DNA from: Pseudomonas fragi
GTDB taxonomy: Bacteria > Pseudomonadota > Gammaproteobacteria > Pseudomonadales > Pseudomonadaceae
Length of the DNA: 64,000 bases
Assembly (NCBI RefSeq): GCF_002269505.1
Contig: NZ_NQKQ01000010.1
Span: 118,116 to 182,115, forward strand
Direction: 5' to 3'
The notes beneath the pieces were generated by a model. The model was not told where the DNA came from, did no database searches, and saw only the letters and a list, made by a program, of their open reading frames with translations. Below, one piece after another: positions 56,485 through 64,000 of the stretch. How positions within the stretch are numbered: position 1 is the stretch's first letter; every line of letters begins with the position of its first letter. Both the position numbers and the translations under genes were made by a program.

Positions 56485-56496
56485 GGACCGCGGTCC
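56485..56496. promoter_or_regulatory. Palindrome GGACCGCGGTCC upstream of accD
   Basis: A perfect 12-base palindrome lies in the 269-base gap between trpF and accD, about 97 bases before the accD start. It could be an operator, but no factor is known to me. The rest of the gap holds no gene. Confidence 0.35.
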
Positions 56497-56592
56497 CGGC
56501 AATCATCGCCACACACCTGATTAATTTAGCTCAAGGGCATACACGGGGCCTGAACTCTATTGTTCTGGCCACCGGTACTGGAGAAAGAAAGC

Positions 56593-57513
56593 ATGAGCAA
56601 CTGGTTGGTAGACAAGCTGATTCCTTCGATCATGCGTTCCGAGGTCAAAAAGAGCTCGGTACCTGAAGGCCTGTGGCACAAATGCCCGTCTTGCGACGCT
56701 GTGCTTTATCGTCCGGAGCTGGAAAAGACCCTGGATGTTTGCCCCAAGTGCAATCACCACATGCGCATTGGCGCGCGCGCGCGCATCGACATCTTCCTGG
56801 ATGCTGACGGCCGCGCCGAGCTGGGTGCAGACCTGGAACCGGTTGATCGCCTCAAGTTCCGCGACAGCAAGAAGTACAAGGACCGTCTGGTTGGTGCGCA
56901 AAAGCAGACCGGTGAAAAAGACGCCCTGATCTCCATGAGCGGTACCCTGCTGGGTATGCCGGTAGTGGTGTCGGCTTTCGAATTCTCCTTCATGGGTGGC
57001 TCGATGGGCGCCATCGTTGGCGAACGTTTTGTTCGTGCCGCCAACTACGCACTGGAAAACCGCTGCCCGATGATCTGCTTTGCAGCCTCCGGTGGTGCGC
57101 GGATGCAGGAAGCCCTGATTTCCCTGATGCAAATGGCCAAGACCTCGGCGGTACTGGCGCGTCTGCGTGAAGAAGGCATCCCGTTTATCTCGGTTCTGAC
57201 TGATCCGGTGTATGGCGGTGTTTCGGCCAGCCTGGCAATGCTGGGTGACGTGATCGTGGCTGAGCCCAAAGCGCTGATCGGTTTTGCCGGCCCGCGTGTT
57301 ATCGAGCAGACCGTTCGCGAAAAACTGCCGGAAGGCTTCCAGCGCAGCGAGTTCCTGCTGGAGCACGGCGCTATCGACCTGATCATTGCGCGTCAGGAAC
57401 TGCGTCCACGCCTGGGCAACCTGCTGGCACAGATGATGGGTTTGCCGACGCCTGTGTTCGTGGCGGCACCTGTTGAGACCATCGTTGTTCCGCCGGCACC
57501 TGCAAACCTATGA
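56593..57513 (+). CDS. accD: Acetyl-CoA carboxylase carboxyltransferase subunit beta
   Basis: The protein has 306 residues from the ATG at 56593 (ribosome site GGAG). With AccA it transfers the carboxyl group from biotin to acetyl-CoA, the first step of fatty acid synthesis. The N-terminal zinc ribbon is CPSC then CPKC (residues about 27-52); the crotonase-like core includes [15 protein letters not shown] and [10 protein letters not shown]. The stop overlaps the folC start by four bases. Confidence 0.97.
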   Translation: MSNWLVDKLIPSIMRSEVKKSSVPEGLWHKCPSCDAVLYRPELEKTLDVCPKCNHHMRIGARARIDIFLDADGRAELGADLEPVDRLKFRDSKKYKDRLVGAQKQTGEKDALISMSGTLLGMPVVVSAFEFSFMGGSMGAIVGERFVRAANYALENRCPMICFAASGGARMQEALISLMQMAKTSAVLARLREEGIPFISVLTDPVYGGVSASLAMLGDVIVAEPKALIGFAGPRVIEQTVREKLPEGFQRSEFLLEHGAIDLIIARQELRPRLGNLLAQMMGLPTPVFVAAPVETIVVPPAPANL

Positions 57514-58817
57514 CCCAGCGCACCCTTGGCGAGTGGCTCGCCTATCTTGAACAGCTGCATCCGGCCGCCATTGATATGGGGCTGGATCGCGCACGCGAGG
57601 TAACGAACCGCATGGGGCTGCAAAAGCCTGCGCCTCGGGTGGTGACGGTTACGGGTACCAATGGCAAGGGCTCGACCTGCGCGTTTGTGGCTTCGTTGCT
57701 GCAGGCGCAAGGGCTAAAGGTGGGGGTTTACAGCTCGCCCCACCTGCTGCGCTATAACGAGCGCGTACAGATTGACGGGGCTGAAGTCAGCGACGAACTG
57801 CTCTGTGAGGCCTTTGCGGCCCTGGACGCAGGGCGTGGCGAGACGTCCCTGACGTATTTTGAAATGGGTACGCTAGCCGCCTTCTGGCTGTTTGAGCGTG
57901 CCCAGCTGGATGCCGTAGTGCTGGAAGTAGGGCTGGGCGGGCGGCTGGATGCGGTTAATCTGGTGGATGCCGACCTGGCACTGGTGACCAGCATCGGTGT
58001 CGATCATGTTGAATACCTGGGCAACACCCGCGAATCCGTGGCCTTCGAAAAGGCCGGGATTTTCCGTGCGGGCAAGCCGGCCCTGTGTGGTGATCTCAAT
58101 CCGCCACAGACCTTGCTCGACAAGGCTGCCGAGCTGGGTTGCCCGCTGTTTTTGCGCGGTCGTGACTTTGACCTCGCCAGTACCGATCAGGTCTGGCATT
58201 GGCGGGGTCTGGATGCCCAGGGGCAATTGATCGAGTTGCGCGATATTCCGTTGCTGGATCTGCCGATGGAAAACGCCGCGCTGGCCGTGCAGGCCTACGC
58301 GTTGAGCGGTCTGCCCTGGCAGCCGGAGCGGATTGTCGCAGCACTGGCAGGTACTCGCATCACGGGGCGGCTGGATCGTCGCCAGTTCAACTGGAAGGGC
58401 AAAACCCTGAACGTGCTGCTGGATGTGGGGCACAATCCCCATGCTACCGAGTACCTGGCACGCCGCCTGGCGCTACGGCCGATAACTGGCAAGCGCCTGG
58501 CGGTGTTCGGTTTGCTGGCCGACAAGGACCTGGATGGCGTAGTGTCGCCACTGGTATGCGCGATCGAGCAGTGGGCAGTTGCTCCGCTGGACACGCCGCG
58601 CACGCGCTCGCAATCCGAACTTGAGGTCGTGTTGCAGGGCCTTGGTGCTTCTGTAGCGGCCTATGGTAGCGTGGCGGCAGCGCTTGAAGCGCAAAGCGAG
58701 CAGGCTACGGCCGAGGATGAAATCCTGTTGTTCGGATCTTTTTATTGTGTTGCCGAGGCGCTCGAGTGGTTAGAGCGACGTGCCACACAGGAGGCTGCAA
58801 ATGGCTTTGCTGGATAA
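57510..58817 (+). CDS. folC: Dihydrofolate synthase/folylpolyglutamate synthase
   Basis: Mur-ligase-family enzyme of 435 residues. The ATP-binding loop is [13 protein letters not shown], and the domain joint includes [13 protein letters not shown] and DVGHNPHA. It adds glutamate to dihydropteroate and to reduced folates. It overlaps accD by four bases and the SPOR gene by 17 bases, so accD-folC-dedD forms one transcription unit, as known from E. coli and Pseudomonas. Confidence 0.96.
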   Translation: MTQRTLGEWLAYLEQLHPAAIDMGLDRAREVTNRMGLQKPAPRVVTVTGTNGKGSTCAFVASLLQAQGLKVGVYSSPHLLRYNERVQIDGAEVSDELLCEAFAALDAGRGETSLTYFEMGTLAAFWLFERAQLDAVVLEVGLGGRLDAVNLVDADLALVTSIGVDHVEYLGNTRESVAFEKAGIFRAGKPALCGDLNPPQTLLDKAAELGCPLFLRGRDFDLASTDQVWHWRGLDAQGQLIELRDIPLLDLPMENAALAVQAYALSGLPWQPERIVAALAGTRITGRLDRRQFNWKGKTLNVLLDVGHNPHATEYLARRLALRPITGKRLAVFGLLADKDLDGVVSPLVCAIEQWAVAPLDTPRTRSQSELEVVLQGLGASVAAYGSVAAALEAQSEQATAEDEILLFGSFYCVAEALEWLERRATQEAANGFAG

Positions 58818-59424
58818 GGCGTACAAACAACGGATGGTGGGTGCCCTGGTGCTGGTGGCGCTGGCGGTAATTTTTTTGCCGATGCTGTTTTCGCGTCAGG
58901 ATGAGCAGCGTCAGATCCAGGTTGACGCACCGACCGCACCTGCAATGCCAGAAATGGCCCAGATAAAGGTCGAGCCCGTTGCCGTTCCTGAGCCACAGGT
59001 CATTCCTGAAGAGCCGGCCCCGGTTGAGCAGCCGGTTGTCCAGCAGCAGGCGCCGGTCCCGGTCGCACCTGTGGCCAAACCTGCCGTGGTTGCTGCCAAG
59101 CCGCCGACGGTGACCCCGGCGCAAACCGTTGCCCAGGCACCGGCCAAGCTGGACACCACGCAAAAGCGTGTTGACCCTAATGGCTTGCCGATCAGCTGGT
59201 CGGTCCAGTTGGTGAGCCTGTCCAATCGGGCCAGCGCCGATAACCTGCAAAAAACCCTTCGCAATCAAGGTTATAACGCTTATGTGCGATCTTCTGGCGG
59301 GATGAACCGGGTTTTTGTCGGTCCACTGCTTGAGCGTGCAGAGGCCGATCGCCTGCGCGATCTGCTTGGCAAACAGCAAAACCTCAAGGGTTTTGTGGTG
59401 CGCTTCCAGCCTGAACGTGGCTGA
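58801..59424 (+). CDS. dedD: SPOR-domain cell division protein DedD-like
   Basis: The protein has 207 residues from the ATG at 58801 (ribosome site AGGAGG inside folC). A short cytoplasmic N-terminus is followed by one membrane helix (about residues 12-31, VGALVLVALAVIFLPMLF), a Pro/Ala/Val-rich periplasmic linker, and a C-terminal SPOR domain (about residues 130-205, WSVQLVSLSNRASADNLQ) that binds denuded septal peptidoglycan. Location after folC and before cvpA supports DedD. Confidence 0.9.
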   Translation: MALLDKAYKQRMVGALVLVALAVIFLPMLFSRQDEQRQIQVDAPTAPAMPEMAQIKVEPVAVPEPQVIPEEPAPVEQPVVQQQAPVPVAPVAKPAVVAAKPPTVTPAQTVAQAPAKLDTTQKRVDPNGLPISWSVQLVSLSNRASADNLQKTLRNQGYNAYVRSSGGMNRVFVGPLLERAEADRLRDLLGKQQNLKGFVVRFQPERG

Positions 59425-59471
59425 CAGGGCAAAAAGGTTCAATCTGATTGCACCCGCACGGATAAATCGCC

Positions 59472-59508
59472 TTACCTGAGCGGCGGCGCTCTGCTAAAAT
59501 GCGCCGCC
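59472..59508 (+). promoter_or_regulatory. Promoter-like element inside an inverted repeat before cvpA
   Basis: GGCGGCGC (59482-59489) and GCGCCGCC (59501-59508) flank TAAAAT (59495-59500), a good -10; TTACCT at 59472-59477 is a weak -35 with 17-base spacing. It may start the cvpA-purF transcript. Confidence 0.5.
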
Positions 59509-59530
59509 TCATCTATCCGTAGGCTGAACT

Positions 59531-60088
59531 GTGCCATTTACCTGGGTTGACTGGGCGATCGTTGCAATCATCGCCATCTCCGCTTTGATCAGCTTGAAGC
59601 GCGGCTTCGTAAAAGAAGCATTGTCGCTGTGCACCTGGATCATTGCCGGGGTCGTTGCCTGGATGTTCGGCGGTTCGCTGTCGCAATACCTCTCCGGATA
59701 CATCGAAACACCTTCCGCCCGCGTTATCGTCGGGTGCACCATCATGTTTGTCGCCACCTTGCTGGTAGGCGCAATGATCAATTTTCTTATCGGCGAACTG
59801 ATTCGCGTCACCGGCCTGTCCGGGACCGATCGTTTTCTCGGCATGGCCTTCGGTGCTGCGCGTGGCGCATTGCTGGTGGTCATCGCGGTCGGGCTGCTTA
59901 GCCTGGGGCCGGTACAGCAAGACTCATGGTGGCAGGAGTCACGGCTCGTGCCACAATTTCTATTGGTTGCCGACTGGTCCAAAAACCTCATTCTGGGGTG
60001 GAGCAGTCAGTGGCTGGCCAGCGGAATCAGCGTACCCGCTGACATTCCGTTCAAGGAGCATCTCTTGCCGGCTACCCAGCCCAAGTGA
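59531..60088 (+). CDS. cvpA: CvpA family membrane protein
   Basis: The protein has 185 residues with a GTG start. Four membrane helices are visible (around WAIVAIIAISALISL, LCTWIIAGVVAWMF, VGCTIMFVATLLVGAMINF and LLVVIAVGLLSLG). CvpA is linked to colicin V export and envelope tolerance of bile salts in enterobacteria, and regularly precedes purF, as here. The actual function remains unclear. Confidence 0.92.
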   Translation: MPFTWVDWAIVAIIAISALISLKRGFVKEALSLCTWIIAGVVAWMFGGSLSQYLSGYIETPSARVIVGCTIMFVATLLVGAMINFLIGELIRVTGLSGTDRFLGMAFGAARGALLVVIAVGLLSLGPVQQDSWWQESRLVPQFLLVADWSKNLILGWSSQWLASGISVPADIPFKEHLLPATQPK

Positions 60089-60129
60089 GCGGTGTTCAGT
60101 TCAGATCCATTAAGTAGGGGTTGCGTCGC

Positions 60130-61635
60130 ATGTGTGGCATCGTCGGTATCGTCGGTAAGTCGAACGTCAATCAGGCGCTGTATGACGCGCTAACCGTCCT
60201 CCAGCACCGCGGCCAGGATGCTGCCGGTATTGTGACCAGCCATAATGGCCGGTTATTTCTGCGCAAGGACAACGGGCTGGTTCGTGACGTCTTTCATCAG
60301 CGTCACATGCAGCGTCTGGTCGGCAACGTGGGCATTGGTCACGTGCGCTATCCAACCGCTGGCAGCTCGACTTCAGCTGAAGCTCAGCCGTTTTATGTCA
60401 ACTCGCCTTATGGCATCACCCTGGCGCATAACGGTAACCTGACCAACGTTGAGCAACTGGCCAAGGAGATTTACGAATCTGATTTGCGTCACGTCAACAC
60501 CAACTCCGATTCGGAAGTGTTGCTTAACGTTTTCGCCCACGAACTGGCGCAGCGCGGCAAATTGCAGCCGACTGAAGAAGACGTGTTTGCTGCCGTGACT
60601 GACGTGCACAACCGTTGCCGTGGCGGTTACGCCGTGGTTGCGATGATCACCGGTTATGGCATCGTCGGCTTCCGCGACCCTAACGGTATTCGCCCGATTG
60701 TCTTCGGTCAGCGTCATACCGACGAAGGCGTCGAGTACATGATCGCCTCTGAAAGCGTGTCCCTGGATGTACTGGGCTTTACCCTGATCCGCGATCTGGC
60801 ACCGGGTGAAGCGGTTTACATCACTGAAGACGGCAAGCTGCACACCCGTCAGTGCGCGGTAAACCCGAAACTGACCCCGTGCATCTTCGAGCACGTGTAT
60901 CTGGCGCGCCCGGATTCGATCATCGACGGTGTGTCGGTGTACAAGGCCCGTCTGCGCATGGGTGAGAAACTCGCCGAGAAAATCCTGCGTGAGCGTCCTG
61001 AACACGATATCGACGTGGTTATCCCGATTCCGGACACCAGCCGCTGCGCTGCGCTGGAACTGGCCAACCACCTGGGCGTCAAGTTCCGCGAAGGCTTCGT
61101 GAAAAACCGTTACATCGGTCGTACCTTCATCATGCCGGGCCAGGCTGCACGTAAAAAATCCGTGCGCCAGAAACTCAACGCCATCGAACTCGAGTTCCGT
61201 GGCAAAAACGTGATGCTGGTGGATGACTCGATCGTGCGCGGCACCACCTGCAAACAGATCATCCAGATGGCCCGCGAAGCCGGCGCCAAGAACGTTTACT
61301 TCTGCTCGGCGGCCCCGGCGGTTCGTTACCCGAACGTGTATGGCATCGACATGCCAAGCGCTCACGAACTGATCGCCCACAACCGCAGCACTCAGGAAGT
61401 GGCTGAGCTGATCGGCGCTGACTGGTTGATCTATCAGGACCTGCCTGACCTGATCGAAGCGGTCGGTGGTGGCAAGATCAAGATCGATGCGTTCGACTGC
61501 GCAGTGTTTGACGGCAAGTACGTCACCGGCGATATTGATGACAACTACCTGGAGCGTATCGAGCGTGCGCGCAACGATGCTTCCAAGGTGATTGCACAGG
61601 GCGTCGGTGCGACGATAGGCTTGTACAACAACTAA
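60130..61635 (+). CDS. purF: Amidophosphoribosyltransferase
   Basis: The protein has 501 residues from the ATG at 60130; a TTG nine bases earlier would mask the catalytic N-terminus. After Met removal Cys1 (MCGIVGI) is the glutamine-amidase nucleophile. The phosphoribosyltransferase half carries the PRPP loop [12 protein letters not shown] and the [14 protein letters not shown] block. It catalyses the first committed step of purine synthesis. A hairpin after the stop probably terminates part of the transcripts before metZ. Confidence 0.97.
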   Translation: MCGIVGIVGKSNVNQALYDALTVLQHRGQDAAGIVTSHNGRLFLRKDNGLVRDVFHQRHMQRLVGNVGIGHVRYPTAGSSTSAEAQPFYVNSPYGITLAHNGNLTNVEQLAKEIYESDLRHVNTNSDSEVLLNVFAHELAQRGKLQPTEEDVFAAVTDVHNRCRGGYAVVAMITGYGIVGFRDPNGIRPIVFGQRHTDEGVEYMIASESVSLDVLGFTLIRDLAPGEAVYITEDGKLHTRQCAVNPKLTPCIFEHVYLARPDSIIDGVSVYKARLRMGEKLAEKILRERPEHDIDVVIPIPDTSRCAALELANHLGVKFREGFVKNRYIGRTFIMPGQAARKKSVRQKLNAIELEFRGKNVMLVDDSIVRGTTCKQIIQMAREAGAKNVYFCSAAPAVRYPNVYGIDMPSAHELIAHNRSTQEVAELIGADWLIYQDLPDLIEAVGGGKIKIDAFDCAVFDGKYVTGDIDDNYLERIERARNDASKVIAQGVGATIGLYNN

Positions 61636-61644
61636 GTGTTCACC

Positions 61645-61668
61645 AAACCGGCCCTGATGGGCCGGTTT
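61645..61668 (+). terminator. Hairpin after purF
   Basis: AAACCGGCCC and GGGCCGGTTT form a perfect ten-base stem with loop TGAT, followed by GCGTTTA. The T-run is short, so termination may be partial. Confidence 0.65.
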
Positions 61669-61707
61669 GCGTTTATCCAATACAAAGTAGAGCAAGGAGT
61701 GGGCAGC

Positions 61708-62919
61708 ATGAGTCAGGATTGGGATGCGGGTCGGCTGGACAGCGACCTCGAGGGCGTAGCGTTCGACACCTTGGCTGTGCGTGCTGGCCAGCACCGTACG
61801 CCAGAAGGCGAGCACGGTGATGCAATGTTCCTGACCTCCAGCTACGTGTTCCGCACAGCGGCGGACGCTGCGGCGCGGTTCTCGGGCGAAGTGGCGGGCA
61901 ACGTCTATTCGCGTTACACCAACCCTACGGTCCGTGCCTTCGAGGAGCGCATTGCTGCCCTTGAAGGTGCCGAGCAGGCCGTAGCCACGGCGACAGGTAT
62001 GGCGGCCATTCTGTCGGTGGTCATGAGCCTGTGCAGCGCCGGCGACCATATCCTGGTCTCGCGCAGCGTCTTCGGTTCGACCATCAGCCTGTTTGAAAAA
62101 TACTTCAAGCGCTTTGGCGTACAGGTCGATTACGTGCCGTTGGCTGAGCTGGCTGGCTGGGATGCGGCCATCAAGCCCAACACCAAACTGCTGTTTGTCG
62201 AGTCGCCGTCCAACCCGCTGGCCGAGCTGGTTGATATCGCAGCGCTGGCTGAAATCGCCCATGCCAAGGGTGCCTTGCTGGTGGTCGACAACTGCTTCTG
62301 CACGCCAGCTTTGCAGCAGCCGCTGAAACTGGGTGCGGACATCGTGGTGCATTCGGCAACCAAGTTCATCGATGGTCAGGGCCGTTGCATGGGTGGCGTG
62401 GTTGCCGGTCGTGGTGAACTGATGAAAGAAATCGTCGGCTTCCTGCGTACTGCCGGGCCGACCCTCAGCCCGTTCAATGCCTGGATCTTCCTCAAGGGTC
62501 TGGAAACCCTCAACCTGCGTATGCGCGCCCACTGCGCCAGTGCTCAGGCGCTGGCCGAGTGGCTGGAGCAGCAGGACGGCGTAGAGAAGGTTCACTACGC
62601 TGGCCTCAAGAGCCATCCGCAGTACGAATTGGCGCAGCGCCAGCAGCGTGGCTTTGGTGCCGTGGTCAGTTTTGAGGTCAAGGGCGGCAAGGAGGGCGCA
62701 TGGCGCTTTATCGACGCGACCCGCCTGATTTCGATCACCGCCAACCTGGGTGACAGCAAAACCACGATTACCCATCCGGCGACCACTTCCCATGGTCGTC
62801 TGGCACCGCAAGAGCGTGAAGCGGCCGGTATTCGTGACAGCCTGATTCGCATTGCCGTAGGTCTGGAAGATGTCAGTGACCTGCAAGCTGATCTCGCGCG
62901 AGGTCTGGCTGCATTGTGA
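61708..62919 (+). CDS. metZ: O-succinylhomoserine sulfhydrylase
   Basis: PLP enzyme of 403 residues from the ATG at 61708 (AAGGAG upstream); the longer frame runs through the purF terminator. It makes homocysteine directly from O-succinylhomoserine and sulfide, the Pseudomonas route to methionine. The PLP lysine lies in [14 protein letters not shown]; other Cys/Met-metabolism family blocks are [15 protein letters not shown] and [15 protein letters not shown]. Its last four bases overlap the start of the SDR gene. Confidence 0.95.
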   Translation: MSQDWDAGRLDSDLEGVAFDTLAVRAGQHRTPEGEHGDAMFLTSSYVFRTAADAAARFSGEVAGNVYSRYTNPTVRAFEERIAALEGAEQAVATATGMAAILSVVMSLCSAGDHILVSRSVFGSTISLFEKYFKRFGVQVDYVPLAELAGWDAAIKPNTKLLFVESPSNPLAELVDIAALAEIAHAKGALLVVDNCFCTPALQQPLKLGADIVVHSATKFIDGQGRCMGGVVAGRGELMKEIVGFLRTAGPTLSPFNAWIFLKGLETLNLRMRAHCASAQALAEWLEQQDGVEKVHYAGLKSHPQYELAQRQQRGFGAVVSFEVKGGKEGAWRFIDATRLISITANLGDSKTTITHPATTSHGRLAPQEREAAGIRDSLIRIAVGLEDVSDLQADLARGLAAL

Positions 62920-63695
62920 GTGACTGGATGCTCGAGGCGCCGCAGAGCGGCAATGGCCGTGTAGCGCTGGTCACGGGTGCTGCGCGGGGCATTGGCTTGG
63001 GGATTGCTGCCTGGCTGGTCAGTGAAGGCTGGCAAGTGGTGCTTACCGACATTGATCGCGTCCGGGGTGCGAAAGTGGCCAGTGCGCTGGGCGACAGTGC
63101 CTGGTTTGTACGCATGGATGTGTCGGTTGAAGACGATGTGATCCAGTGTGTGGCGCAAGTACTGGGTCAGTTCGGGCGGCTCGACGGGCTGGTGTGCAAC
63201 GCGGCGATTGCGGACCCGCACAATACGCCCCTCGAAAGCCTCGATCTGGAGCGCTGGAATCGCGTGCTGGCGGTCAACCTCACCGGGCCGATGTTGCTGG
63301 CCAAGCATTGTGCGCCGTATTTGCGAGCGCATTGCGGGGCGATCGTCAACCTGGCGTCTACCCGCGCCCGCCAGTCGGAGCCTGATACCGAGGCTTACGT
63401 GGCGAGCAAGGGCGGGTTGCTGGCATTGACCCACGCGCTGGCAGTCAGTCTTGGCCCGCAGGTCAGGGTCAATGCCGTCAGCCCCGGCTGGATCGATGCC
63501 CGTGACCCTTCTGTGAGGCGTGCAGCGCCACTGACGGACGCCGATCATGCTCAGCACCCGGCTGGCAGGGTAGGGGTCGTGGAGGACGTTGCAGCGATGG
63601 TGGCGTGGTTGTTGTCACGCAATGCCGGTTTTGTCACGGGGCAGGAGTTTGTGGTGGACGGCGGCATGAGCAAGAAGATGATCTACGGCGAGTAA
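62916..63695 (+). CDS. SDR family oxidoreductase downstream of metZ
   Basis: Short-chain dehydrogenase of 259 residues starting at GTG (62916) with a four-base overlap with metZ; an in-frame ATG at 62928 is the alternative. The cofactor motif is GAARGIGLG, with Asp after the second strand (LTDIDR) favouring NAD; the catalytic pair is Tyr161 and Lys165 (AYVASKGG). The same gene follows metZ in P. aeruginosa (PA3106). The substrate is unknown. Confidence 0.85.
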   Translation: MSDWMLEAPQSGNGRVALVTGAARGIGLGIAAWLVSEGWQVVLTDIDRVRGAKVASALGDSAWFVRMDVSVEDDVIQCVAQVLGQFGRLDGLVCNAAIADPHNTPLESLDLERWNRVLAVNLTGPMLLAKHCAPYLRAHCGAIVNLASTRARQSEPDTEAYVASKGGLLALTHALAVSLGPQVRVNAVSPGWIDARDPSVRRAAPLTDADHAQHPAGRVGVVEDVAAMVAWLLSRNAGFVTGQEFVVDGGMSKKMIYGE

Positions 63696-63743
63696 GGCCA
63701 GGTCACTATTTTTGCATATTATGAAAAAACCCCAATCTTGTCC

Positions 63744-63772
63744 TTGACTTAGCTTCGATAGATGCGTAAATT
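63744..63772 (+). promoter_or_regulatory. Sigma-70 promoter for the tRNA genes
   Basis: TTGACT (63744-63749) and TAAATT (63767-63772) are spaced by 17 bases, 22 bases before the tRNA-Val gene. A GC-rich stretch (CGCGGCC) follows the -10, as is common for stable-RNA promoters under stringent control. Confidence 0.7.
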
Positions 63773-63793
63773 TCGCGGCCTCAACGAAGCAAA

Positions 63794-63869
63794 GGGTGAT
63801 TAGCTCAGCTGGGAGAGCATCTGCCTTACAAGCAGAGGGTCGGCGGTTCGATCCCGTCATCACCCACCA
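63794..63869 (+). tRNA. tRNA-Val (anticodon TAC)
   Basis: This is a 76-base cloverleaf with encoded CCA. The acceptor stem GGGTGAT pairs with ATCACCC, the D-arm holds AGCTCAGCTGGGAGAGC, the anticodon loop is CTTACAA within CTGC/GCAG-type stems, and the T-arm holds GGTTCGATCC. Confidence 0.97.
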
Positions 63870-63924
63870 CTTCTTGAGATTCTCGCAAGAGAAAGGTCGT
63901 TCCGAAAGGAGCTGCCACCGACGC

Positions 63925-64000
63925 GCAGCGGTAGTTCAGTCGGTTAGAATACCGGCCTGTCACGCCGGGGGTCGCGGGTTCGAGTCCCGTCCGCTGCGCC
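63925..64000 (+). tRNA. tRNA-Asp (anticodon GTC), last base outside the window
   Basis: The acceptor stem GCAGCGG pairs with CCGCTGC; the anticodon loop CTGTCAC lies between CCGGC and GCCGG; the T-arm is GGTTCGAGTCC. The window ends at CC of the encoded CCA, so one base is missing. It lies 55 bases after tRNA-Val and is probably co-transcribed. Confidence 0.96.

Noticed and set aside
56771..56782. Alternating GC run in accD
   Set aside because: It encodes ordinary Gly-Ala-Arg-Ala-Arg residues of the enzyme; nothing suggests a function as DNA.
60373..62886. 837-codon open frame on the minus strand
   Set aside because: It runs opposite purF and metZ, including their gap and terminator, has no ribosome site or known motif, and both sense genes are certain.
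63794..64000. tRNA genes as integration site of a mobile element
   Set aside because: No duplicate of a tRNA end, integrase or phage gene is seen in the window.
1..64000. CRISPR arrays, insertion sequences, prophage genes
   Set aside because: I looked for regularly spaced direct repeats, transposase motifs and phage structural genes and found none; the repeats present are inverted, intergenic and REP-like.

Overview
The window is a piece of a Pseudomonas chromosome, most likely from the fluorescens lineage. The block leuC-leuD-methyltransferase-leuB-asd-usg-fimV-truA-trpF-accD-folC-dedD-cvpA-purF-metZ-SDR is the order I know from Pseudomonas genomes. The intergenic REP elements, the FecI/FecR/receptor set and the MuxABC-OpmB efflux operon fit the same genus. 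I see no prophage, insertion sequence or CRISPR array.

Layout. 1-7904: 3' end of a muxA/mdtA adaptor gene, then muxB, muxC and opmB in one four-nucleotide-overlapping operon (tripartite RND drug efflux). 8024-13957: loosely connected genes: a membrane diguanylate cyclase, an HPP membrane protein, a zinc-independent DksA2-like regulator, an orphan DUF2235 lipase-like protein and three small conserved-looking hypotheticals, two of which need GTG or TTG starts. 14072-29964: the most unusual part. An MMPL-type RND permease, a DUF1329 protein and a DUF1302 outer-membrane-barrel-like protein are followed by a divergent beta-oxidation-like cluster: two pairs of acyl-CoA dehydrogenases, an EchA20-like crotonase, a FadA6-like thiolase, an Hsd4/Rv3548c-like SDR, an IpdF-like SDR, a MaoC hydratase and a second thiolase. 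Several proteins resemble enzymes of steroid C/D-ring (HIP) degradation, yet no steroid A/B-ring gene, IpdAB pair or CoA ligase is present here.

30194-45591: a MucR-like MHYT-GGDEF-EAL protein, an SDR, a FecI-FecR-TonB receptor signalling set with a Fur-box-like site, an AGE-family sugar isomerase, two LysR regulators, a second STN-containing TonB receptor with its own Fur-box-like site, a pirin and an acetyl-CoA acetyltransferase.

45725-64000: core biosynthetic genes (leucine, aspartate-family, tryptophan, fatty acid, folate, purine and methionine synthesis), fimV, truA, a SPOR protein, cvpA and two tRNA genes (Val-TAC and Asp-GTC, the last lacking its final A because the window ends).

Three families of intergenic inverted repeats recur through the window. 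One half-copy supplies the C-terminal codons of the MMPL-type permease. Functional calls rest on motif reading and memory of family sequences; no database search was run.
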